Assembly: GCA_018968885.1 (NCBI GenBank)
Contig: JAGWZK010000018.1
Span: 18,388-82,387 of the forward strand
Direction of reading: 5' to 3'
Length of the DNA stretch: 64,000 nucleotides
DNA from: Planctomycetota bacterium
Lineage (GTDB): Bacteria; Planctomycetota; Phycisphaerae; Phycisphaerales; UBA1924
The first letter of the stretch is position 1; every line of letters starts with the position of its first letter. Below are positions 8,346-16,400 of the stretch, piece by piece. Under the pieces are notes generated by a model, which saw only the letters and a list, made by a program, of their open reading frames with translations, was not told the origin of the DNA and ran no database searches. A program made the position numbers and the translations under genes.

Positions 8346-9071
8346 TTACCTCAACCCCGGAACGTCAGTGGCCGAGAGGCCCGGCGTGGTTGTCCACTTC
8401 GGTTTCCAGCCGGGGCGGTCGACTCGATGGCGGAAGACCACCGTGTTGTCGAGGTCAAGATCGCCCGTCCAGATCCACTTGGCGTCCTTGAAATCGTGCT
8501 GGAAGAACGGCTCTTTCGGTTGTATGCGGTCCTGCGGATACTCGACGGCATTCGTCCAGTCGCGGTCATCGAAGTTCACAGCGAACCAGTTGTCCGGAAC
8601 TGCGTCGCTCCGCACCTTTGGGTTCGCAGTGTCCCGATCGATCGGGCCATGATGGAAGCACTTGGCCTTCCACGCGGCACTCGTGACCGTGCCATCGGAG
8701 AACTTGAGAATGAAGCCGCCGTCACCGATCTGGTTGCCGTACTCGCAGCCCGTGGCGGGGTCTGCGTTGTCCTTGGCGAGCACCGCAATAGTCATCGGAT
8801 ATTCGGGGAGCAGATCGACGGCCACAACGTTGTGAGGCAGGAAGTCGATGGAATCCACCGCGACAGGTTTCCCGTTGATGTACATCACGAACCAATTGTC
8901 GGCGTACATCGCTCCGCGGAGCGTGTCGGCCATCGTGGGCTTCACGATTCCACGCTGATCGGGGCGGGGCCGCTTGCCGTCGCGACCGGGCTGCGACGAC
9001 AAAGCAGCTCCAGCGAGCAAGGCAAGGCACACGCCACTGACGATGACCAGTGTCCTTTTGCGATGGCTCAT
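8346..9071 (-). CDS. Secreted protein of the YHYH-associated type
   Basis: 241 residues starting with the ATG at 9071, whose ATGA overlaps the stop of the upstream phosphoesterase. The N-terminus RKRTLVIVSGVCLALLAGAALSSQ is a signal peptide. The mature part has DNWFVMYINGKPV, VDLLPEYPMTIAVLAKDNADPATG, GNQIGDGGFILKFSDGTVT, DNWFAVNFDDRDW, and ends WIWTGDLDLDNTVVFRHRV. From memory this beta-rich architecture accompanies YHYH-motif secreted proteins and resembles a carbohydrate-binding fold. No catalytic motif is visible. It is probably periplasmic or cell-surface. It was presumably cotranscribed with the now truncated phosphoesterase. Confidence 0.7.
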   Translation of the reverse strand: MSHRKRTLVIVSGVCLALLAGAALSSQPGRDGKRPRPDQRGIVKPTMADTLRGAMYADNWFVMYINGKPVAVDSIDFLPHNVVAVDLLPEYPMTIAVLAKDNADPATGCEYGNQIGDGGFILKFSDGTVTSAAWKAKCFHHGPIDRDTANPKVRSDAVPDNWFAVNFDDRDWTNAVEYPQDRIQPKEPFFQHDFKDAKWIWTGDLDLDNTVVFRHRVDRPGWKPKWTTTPGLSATDVPGLR

Positions 9072-10170
9072 GGGCGGCTCTCCGGCTTGGGCATGGTTGC
9101 CGGCGCGACGGGGGCGATGGTGTACGAGTGCACAATCGCGTCGTTGGCTTCGCCGCCCGCCCCACCGGGCCCGCGGCGGTCCTGATTGCCACGCCCGTTC
9201 CCCTCGGCGGCACCGGCCAGCGCGGTGCGGACGAACTCGACCGTCGCCTTGTCTGCCTCGACACGGACGCGCACATGCCCCGGACTGCCGTGAAGCGTTC
9301 CCGAGACATATCCGTACTGCGTCGCGGTTCGCGTGTTGCCGCGCGGGTTTCCTGGCTGCGGCACGCACTGATACACCACGCCGTCACGCTGGCTGCTCAC
9401 GTACAAGTGATCGTGCCCATGGAAGACGGCCGAAACGCGGTGTTTGACCAGCAGATCGTGAATGGGCAGTGCCCAGCCCGCGCGATGCTGAGCAAAGCCC
9501 GGCGAACCGTCGGCGTTCTTGCCGCCCCACTCGAAGTGCGGCGATGACTCAACCCCGCCGCGCGACTCCGCGCCGCCCATGCCTCCGACAAGATGATGGA
9601 TGAACACGAAGCGGTACTTTGCCTTCGTGCCTTCGAGCGTCTTGGTGAGCCAGTCGTACTGCGTGCGGCCGAGCGTGCTGGTCCAACTGCTGTCGGTGGG
9701 CTTCAGCGGCTCGTCGTTCGGACGTTGCCCGCCTTGTCCGCCCTGACCGCCACCGCCTCCACGCTCGCCACCACCCGCGCCGCCTTTGCCGCCACCTCCG
9801 CCTCCGCCCCGAATCCGGTCGGTCGTGCTCCAGTACGGGTCGAGCACGATGAAGAGCGCGTCGCCCCACTCGAACGCGTAGTAGTTGGAGCCCACACCGT
9901 CCTTCATGGCCGTGAAACCCGTGTAGAACGTGCCATCGCCAAGCGGCCCCGCGCCGGTCACCGGCTGCGGAAACCGGCTCGTCCGCTGCTCGTACGACCA
10001 CGGGCCAATGTCGTCCGCGCCGGTGCCCGATGTCCCCTTCTCGCCATCGTGATTCCCCAGCACCATGAACAGCGGCACCGAATGAGCCACGCGGCTGAAG
10101 TAGTACCGCTGTGCATCATACTGCGGCAGCGCGGACTTGAAGTCGCGCCCCCGCGAGAAGCCGAGTTCAG
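9068..10170 (-). pseudogene. Metallophosphoesterase, 5'-truncated
   Basis: The frame keeps the central and C-terminal motifs of a calcineurin-like phosphoesterase: GNHDGE, FIHHLVGG and FHGHDHLY. A Gly-rich insert of about 30 residues (GGGGGKGGAGGGERGG and following) lies between the motifs. The coding signal continues upstream of the first ATG (10090) as GRDFKSALPQYDAQRYYF to about 10170. It then stops at a junction with an unrelated pseudogene tail. The N-terminal third, with the D-x-H metal ligands and any export signal, is missing, so the product should be inactive. The downstream secreted protein overlaps it by ATGA. Confidence 0.75.
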
Positions 10171-10174
10171 GGCG

Positions 10175-10305
10175 GGCGAGGGCGGCCCCATCTTCATGGG
10201 TGCGGGGGAGCCGCCGTCTCCATGGCCCGCTGGGTCAACACGTTGGGGGGGCGCGGCGAAAAGGGGCCGTGGTCGGAAGTCACGACCGCGACGGTGGCGG
10301 CGTAG
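10175..10305 (+). pseudogene. C-terminal tail of a planctomycete FN3-like protein (copy 1)
   Basis: The plus strand encodes a tail reading ETAVSMARWVNTLGGRGEKGPWSEVTTATVAA ending at TAG 10305, the same tail as at 11269-11354 but with a 9-base insertion rich in G. Upstream of about 10205 the frame has no coding sense and joins the truncated phosphoesterase on the other strand. It is a remnant only. Confidence 0.6.
10211..10305 (+). repeat. Direct repeat, left copy (with 11269-11354)
   Basis: About 86 bases nearly identical to 11269-11354 (CCGCCGTCT...GTGGCGGCGTAG), with a 9-base insertion (TTGGGGGGG) and a few substitutions. Same orientation as the right copy, with one complete gene between them. 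Confidence 0.85.
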
Positions 10306-10356
10306 GGCCACGGCGGGTCCGGGCATGAACTGCCTGTGCAGCTACGATGCTCCGCC

Positions 10357-11112
10357 ATGAAGTCCTACCCGCCGCCGTACCAGCCCGCGACGGATGCCCA
10401 GGCCGCGGTGCTTCCGCCGCTGCTTGACCGGCTATTGACGCCGGGCAAGAGCCCCTTTGGTGTGCCGGAGTTGCCGCTCATCAAAGCCGATGCGCCCGAG
10501 TTCGTCGCGCTCAAGACCAAGCCGCATCCGCTCATCCTCGGGCTCGACCCCTCAACCATCGCGCTCGCAGCGGTGATCAGCCTTGCGACGCCCGCAGAGA
10601 TCGCCGCGAAGTGTGGCTCGCTCGAGGCCGCACTCGACGCGGGCAACCGGCTTCAGCACGGGGCGGCCCTGCTGTATGGTCTTCAGACCAGCGCGACCCG
10701 GTATCGCGATCCTGCCGCGGCTGAGGCGATCGTGCGCTTCTCGCCCAAGATGAGCCTCAACTTCCAGTTCTCGCACTGGATGCTCGAAGTCATCGAGCCC
10801 GCGCGGCTCGACGCGATCTTGCTCGAACTGACGACGGCGTGGGCGAATCCGAAGGACGCGATGACGTGGGTGCTGCTGGAGCACCACAAGGCGTGGTCCG
10901 AGCAACTCTCGCGGACCGTCATTGCCGCCGTTCAAGTCCACGGCGGCGAGTCGCGGACGGCGGTGTGGGCGTATCGAGGCAACGGGTTCGCGGAGAACAT
11001 GCATCCGTCGCTGATTGCCGAGGCAATCGAGGCGCTCAAGCCGCACACCAAAACGCAGCCCAACGCCAAGCGATGGACCACGAAGTTGAAGAAGCGGCTC
11101 AAGGCGACCTGA
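10357..11112 (+). CDS. Hypothetical protein between two pseudogene tails
   Basis: 251 residues from the ATG at 10357 (MKSYPPPYQPATDAQ). The sequence is mostly helical, with TPAEIAAKCGSLEAALDAGNRLQHGAALL, a Trp-rich segment (QFSHWMLEVIEP, TTAWANPKDAMTWVLLEHHKAWSEQL) and a basic C-terminus (KRWTTKLKKRLKAT). There is no signal peptide or membrane helix, and I do not recognise the family. It is the only undamaged gene between 9.1 and 11.3 kb and is bracketed by a direct repeat, so it looks like cargo inserted by recombination. Confidence 0.6.
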   Translation: MKSYPPPYQPATDAQAAVLPPLLDRLLTPGKSPFGVPELPLIKADAPEFVALKTKPHPLILGLDPSTIALAAVISLATPAEIAAKCGSLEAALDAGNRLQHGAALLYGLQTSATRYRDPAAAEAIVRFSPKMSLNFQFSHWMLEVIEPARLDAILLELTTAWANPKDAMTWVLLEHHKAWSEQLSRTVIAAVQVHGGESRTAVWAYRGNGFAENMHPSLIAEAIEALKPHTKTQPNAKRWTTKLKKRLKAT

Positions 11113-11114
11113 AA

Positions 11115-11354
11115 GCCAGACGTGGACCAAGTGCTCGGGGCCGAGGTGTGGGTGAAACTCGTGGATGCGGACAGCCCCGCGCCGACCGACCCCGCCGCGC
11201 TCACGTTCCTGACCATGACCACCAAGCCGAGCTTCCGCGCGGAGTACGCGAAGGCGGCGGGGGGGAAACCGCCGTCTACATGGCCCGCTGGGTCAACACG
11301 CGCGGCGAAAAGGGGCCGTGGTCGGAAGTCACGACGGCGACGGTGGCGGCGTAG
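11115..11354 (+). pseudogene. C-terminal part of a planctomycete FN3-like protein (copy 2)
   Basis: The frame begins without a start codon just after the previous gene and reads VDQVLGAEVWVKLVDADS, PAALTFLTMTTKPSFRAEYAKAAGG. It then shifts frame at a run of seven G (about 11259-11265) to ETAVYMARWVNTRGEKGPWSEVTTATVAA before TAG at 11352-11354. Planctomycetes often carry multicopy proteins ending in this R-W-V-N-T-x-G-E-x-G-P-W-S motif, probably a fibronectin-like strand pair. The N-terminal part is absent and the frame is broken, so it is not functional. Confidence 0.65.
11269..11354 (+). repeat. Direct repeat, right copy (with 10211-10305)
   Basis: Second copy of the repeat that encodes the ARWVNT...EKGPWSEV tail. 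It lies about 1.05 kb from the first copy in the same orientation, so recombination between the two would delete the gene at 10357-11112. Confidence 0.85.
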
Positions 11355-11368
11355 TTGACCCGACCACC

Positions 11369-12290
11369 CTACGCGAACAGACCCATCTGTTCGGTCTGTG
11401 CCGCCTGCATCGGTGCCAGCCGTTCTGCAAGGCACTCGCGCGACACCACGTACACGTATTCCTTGTTGTTCAAATGGCTGACCTTGCCGACCTTCTGTCC
11501 CTGCGGGTTGTAGATGCCGATTTGCGCACCCACGTACCGCTTGAAGTCGTTCTCGATGGTCGTGACCTTGCCCTGGCCGTCCCACAGGGCCGCGAGCATG
11601 GATTCCATTTCCTCGCGTGCCAAGTACCCCTCGTTGTTGAATGACACGACCAACACCGGGGCGCGAACGGCGGCGAGCAGCTTGCGCATCACGCCCGCGA
11701 ACTGCGGACGGCTATTGAAGATACTCTGTCGCTGCCGAACGTCGATCCGCTTGCAGGCGATGCCATAAACCTCCGGCTTATCCCATCGCACCAGCGATTC
11801 CCAGGCGTGGTAGTTGCCCAAGTACGAGTGCTGGTTGTACGGCGGGTCGATGTACGCCACAACGGCTTCTAGCACCTTGACGGCTTCGAGCGCATCGAGG
11901 CAGGTGGCTTGCCCCTTGCCGTGCTTGGCGCGCGGAAGCACTTCGGGAACGCGCAACTCCAAGTCGTTGTGCGCCCGTGGTGCCCACGATTTCAGATACG
12001 CCATTTGCAGGCCGGTCGTGGAGTCCACCCGATCCGCTGCTTCCATGAGCGAGACCAGCATCACCGCCTCAAGCTCGGGGTCAAGTCCCTTGGCCGCGAT
12101 GGCCTCGCGGATCGCGTCGACGCGAGACCCGTTCTTGGGTTGGAAGAAGCGGGACTTGACGCAAAACGTTTCGGTGAAATACCCCGGCTCGCCCTTAAGC
12201 CCGTTGAACTCACGGACGAGCTTTTTCGCATCCTCCAGCACGTCCTCGGCGTCGGCTTGAAGTTCAAATCCCGCCAACACCCACCCCCGA
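11369..12290 (-). pseudogene. DNA adenine methylase (D12 class), 5'-truncated
   Basis: The protein keeps YIDPPYNQHSYLGNYHAWESL (the DPPY motif), SLMEAADRVDSTTGLQMAYLK, VLVVSFNNEGYL and KRYVGAQIGIYNP, as in D12-class N6-adenine methyltransferases. These normally begin with a K-Y-x-G-S-K motif and an F-x-G-x-G AdoMet motif, about 70 residues before the point where homology starts here (QADAEDVLEDAKKLVREFNG). Those residues are replaced by unrelated Arg-rich sequence up to a putative start at 12337. The gene has lost its cofactor-binding part and ends next to tRNA-Pro, so it is probably a remnant of a restriction-modification or orphan methylase gene. Confidence 0.7.
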
Positions 12291-12357
12291 AGCCTTCGTT
12301 TTCGTTGAATTCCGCCCGAGCGATTGAACTCTCGCAACTCCTGTCCCTACAACGAGA

Positions 12358-12387
12358 AAGCCCTCTGACGCGGTCGTCAAAGGGCTT
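12358..12387 (-). terminator. Terminator of tRNA-Pro
   Basis: A 12-bp inverted repeat (AAGCCCTTTGAC / GTCAGAGGGCTT, one G-T pair) with a 6-base loop, 14 bases after the tRNA 3' end. The tail is only TCTCG. Confidence 0.65.
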
Positions 12388-12401
12388 GATCTCTCGAAAA
12401 G

Positions 12402-12475
12402 TCGGGGTGACTGGATTTGAACCAGCGACCTTTTCGTCCCGAACGAAACGCGCTACCAAGCTGCGCTACACCCCG
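12402..12475 (-). tRNA. tRNA-Pro (anticodon CGG)
   Basis: A complete 74-base cloverleaf on the minus strand. Acceptor CGGGGTG/CACCCCG with discriminator A; D arm GCGC-AGCTTGGTA-GCGC; anticodon stem TTTCG/CGAAA around loop TTCGGGA (anticodon CGG); T arm CTGG-TTCAAAT-CCAG. The 3' CCA is not encoded. Its 3' end faces the decayed accessory region, the usual orientation for an integration site, but I found no second copy of its 3' end. Confidence 0.95.
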
Positions 12476-12570
12476 GTCGATCAATCGTGCGCTCGCAAAG
12501 GGGCCAAGTCAACCGGGAAACCGAGGAATCTCTGCAGGAAAAGCCCCGCGTCCACGCGGCACAATCGCGA

Positions 12571-13257
12571 TCAGTTGCTCACGAACGTCGGCTTCTTGCC
12601 ATCAATGTAAACGTTATCGACGGTAGAGCTGGCATTGCCATCCTCGCCCATGGAGTAGAAGTACGGCGAGCCGCCAACGCACATGCCAGCATCAGAATTG
12701 GCGGTGTTGCGGGTGGGGTTGCCGCCTCTATAGGCAAAGCCGGCTGGGGGCGGGCCGATGAGATCGGTGGGAGACTTGCTGCCATCGAGCAGACCGTGGA
12801 AGGCGGGGTGCACATAGCGGATGCGATTGCCCCAACCGTCATTCACAGTGCGGAACTCGCGGGCATCGTTACTGGGAATGGCAGTGAGGAACTTGCCGTT
12901 GATGCGATCGATGATGGTTTTTGCCGAATCCACCTTGGACATCTGAAAGCAGAACCAGCCGACGCTATCCAAAGGTGTGCCCAAGCCAAAGTCCGCATCT
13001 GCAATCGGCTGCAGCGTGTTGGCCCCGTCGATCTTCACGAAGGCGGGGGGCACTTCTCCCTTGGCGGAGACATACTCGGCCAGGGCCTGATCGAGAAGTT
13101 TCAACGTATCTGAAGTCGCGTTGGTCTTGGCATTGGATGAAGCGCGCGAGCCGATGACCAGGCCGATCGTGACAAGCACGGTGATGATGCCGATGACAAC
13201 GAGCAGTTCGACGAGCGTGAAGCCGCGCGGTGCGGAACGCTGGGTGTTCAGAATCAT
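12571..13257 (-). CDS. Type IV pilin/pseudopilin-like secreted protein
   Basis: 228 residues from the ATG at 13257, behind a strong AGGAGGGG ribosome site. The N-terminus RGFTLVELLVVIGIITVLVTIGLVIGSRA is a class III prepilin leader: a prepilin peptidase would cut between Gly and Phe, methylate Phe, and Glu5 sits in the hydrophobic helix. The mature globular part has a WGNRIRYVHPAFHG loop and a conserved-looking C-terminal GSPYFYSMGEDGNASSTVDNVY segment, as in planctomycete major pseudopilins. It is probably part of a type II secretion or pilus-like assembly; no other pilus genes lie nearby. An upstream frame extension to 13539 lacks coding character. Confidence 0.88.
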   Translation of the reverse strand: MILNTQRSAPRGFTLVELLVVIGIITVLVTIGLVIGSRASSNAKTNATSDTLKLLDQALAEYVSAKGEVPPAFVKIDGANTLQPIADADFGLGTPLDSVGWFCFQMSKVDSAKTIIDRINGKFLTAIPSNDAREFRTVNDGWGNRIRYVHPAFHGLLDGSKSPTDLIGPPPAGFAYRGGNPTRNTANSDAGMCVGGSPYFYSMGEDGNASSTVDNVYIDGKKPTFVSN

Positions 13258-13459
13258 GAATCCCCTCCTGCAGCGCGGCGTGTGCCGCGCATGTGAAATG
13301 GCAAGCCCCCCACTTTCCTGACGCCTCCCCAGAACCCCTGAAGTGACCGGAAGGGAAAGTGATCGCCCCTCACAGAATACGCACTTTTGAGGCGGAATGA
13401 TGCCACAAAGTGCGGAGAGTGAGAGGATTGACGCACCGCCTTCGGTGACTGAATCACGT

Positions 13460-16400
13460 TCAGGCGTTGGTTGGGCCGGAACGGGGCTCGTCGCCTGATG
13501 GGGCTTGAGGGCTTCCAGAGTGTGGGTCCGATCCAGCAAGATCGCCGCCTGCGCTCAAATCTCCGAGGGGATTGGCCACCGAGCCACCCGAACCCGAGGC
13601 CGGATACATGCCGTCCGAGGCCAAGCCGGAGACAGCAGATGATCCACCCGATTCGGGATCGGTTTGGGAAACGGCGTCAGCCGGGAGTGAGCGGCGGACG
13701 GGGGCACCGTACATGCCATCATCGCCGACACCCGACGAGGCGTTGGCTGCCGGGGCCGGACGCGGCGCCATCGGGCGCTGCATGGGGCGTGGCTGCTGGG
13801 GCTGATTCATCGTGAGCCGCGCACGGAAGACAGCATCGGTGACGCGATCGCGCACGGTTTCGAGGAAGGAGCGGAACATGTGCGACCCTTCGCGCTTGTA
13901 TTCGATGCGGGGGTCTTGCTGGCTGAAAGAGCGGAAGCCGATGGTGTCGCGCAACTGATCCATGGCGTAGAGGTGATCGCGCCATGCGCTGCCGAGAATC
14001 TCCAGAAGGATCTGGCGTTCGAGATAGAGGAGCTCAGCCCGGAGGATGTTCTCAACGCGTGACTGGATGGCCTCATCGCGCTCGCGCCCGTGGAGGTAGC
14101 GCATGGTGTCGGGCATGGGGACATCGAAGCGCTTCCTGAGGTGGGCCTCAAGCTCGGCGTCGGTCTTGCAGGCCTGAGCGATCTGCACTTCCTTGAAGAC
14201 GGTCTCTTCATCGACAAAGCGGGTGCTGGCTTCGAGGAGCTGGCTCTTGACCTTGCCGGGTGTGCTCTTGCGGAGCTCATCGGTGGTCATGTTGATGCCG
14301 AAGCGCTTGTTGGCCCAACTGACCAATTGTGCCGCGGCTTCGTCGCGAGATTGCTTGGAGATGGCCATGGTCATTTCCATGGCAAAGGCGACGGGCTGCT
14401 CGATCTCACGCTTGCGATAGATCTCGCGGGCCTGCTTCTTGATGAGGCCAGCGGGGGTGTGATCCTCTTCGCCTTCATCGGGCGCGGGCTTCTTGCTGGC
14501 AGCAAGCAGCGTGGCGGCGTCGATCTCAATACCGAACTTGCGCTTGGCCCATTGTGAGAGGGTGGCAGCGCCGTACTCGGCGGAAGCGAACTGCTCGATG
14601 CCGGTAAGGTCTGTCTCGTCGATCTTCTGTGCTGAGGCGCGGATAAGAAGATCCTGCACGCGACGACGCTCGGCAGCGCCACCTTCACGCAATTCGGCAG
14701 GGTCGATCTCGACACCGAACTTGGAACGAGCCCAATTGGTCAGACCGGCGGAATCGAAATCGACGGCGACTTCGCTCCCTTCCATGGGCATGAATTCGCC
14801 GAGGGTGATGGCGATATTCTGGCGGGCGTCATACTTGGCCTCGCCACGGATGATGTCGGCGAGGTCTTCGGCCTCTTTGCCACGCAGACGCTCTGGTGGC
14901 ACCGAGACATCCATGCGCTGACGAGCGAACTCACCTGCGCACGTCGCGGCGTATTCAGGATCAAGATACTCATCCACGGCATCGTGGATGGATTGATCGA
15001 TCATGTCCATCAGCAGGCCTTTGACATCGCGGCCTTCGAGGGCGCGCTGACGCAAGCCGTAGAAGGTCTGGCGCTGATGCTCCATGACTTCGTCATATTC
15101 GAGGAGATTCTTGCGAATCTGGAAGTTGTGCTCTTCGACCTTGCGCTGGGCACGCTCGACGCTCTTACTGAGCCAGGGGTGCTCGATTGCGACGCCCTCT
15201 TTCATACCCATGCGGGCGAGCCACTTGTTCATGGTGTCGCCACTGAACATCTTCATCAACGGATCATCCATGGCGACATAGAAACGGCTGGAGCCGTTGT
15301 CACCCTGGCGACCGGCGCGACCACGCAACTGATTATCGATGCGGCGGGATTCGTGACGCTCGGTGCCGATGACGTGGAGGCCGCCCATGTCTTCGATGCT
15401 CTTGAACCAGCGGAGGCGGTGCAAGAGGCAGCGGCCACTGGCATCGAGGGCGGAACGCAGCACGTCGGCTGAAGCCTTCTCGATGTCTTCGGGAACCAAC
15501 AGCGAGAACTTGGTGGCCCACACGCGGAGGAGCGCCAATTCAAGCTCAGCATCGCTCATGGTTTCCAGATCGCGGCGGTGCTCGCCAAGCTCGCGAGGGG
15601 CGATCTTGCGATAGATCTGCGTGCGGAGTTCGGCATCGCTGGCTTCGAGGGTGAGGGTGCGGGGGGCCATTCCACGCTTGAGCCAGTATTCCAGCAGACC
15701 TTCGCGGGTAAATTGGCCGAGTTTGATGTCGGTGCCGCGACCTGCCATGTTGGTGGCGATCATGACCTGACCGATCTGACCGGCGTTCTTGACGATGTCG
15801 GCTTCGCGGTCGTGCTGCTTGGCGTTGAGGATTTCGTGAGGAACGCCGTAGCGTTCATTGAGCAACTGCCCCAGGTGCTCGCTGTTCTCGACGCTGGTGG
15901 TGCCGACGAGGATGGGGCGGCCCACATCGCTGAAGGCCTTGATCTCATCGACGATGGCGCTGTACTTGTCCTTATCGCGAAGGAAGACCAGATCGTCAAA
16001 ATCGCGGCGGATCATGGGGCGATTGGTTGGAATGCTCACCACGTCGAGCTTGTAGATATCGTGGAATTCCTGCGCCTCGGTATCGGCGGTGCCGGTCATG
16101 CCTGCGAGCCGCTTGTACATCTTGAAGTAGTTCTGAATGGTGATGGTGGCGACGGTCTGGGTCTCGGCCTTGATGCGGACTTTTTCCTTGCACTCCACGG
16201 CCTGGTGCAAGCCATCAGACCACTGGCGACCGATCATTGGGCGACCGGTGTTGACATCGACGATGACGATGGCGGCATCGGTCTGGCCGGTCATGGAATC
16301 GGGAACATCCATGATCACGTAATCGCGGTCGCGTTGATACACGGCATAAGCGCGGATGGCCTGCTCGAGCAAGTGGGGAATGTCGATGTTCTCACCGACG

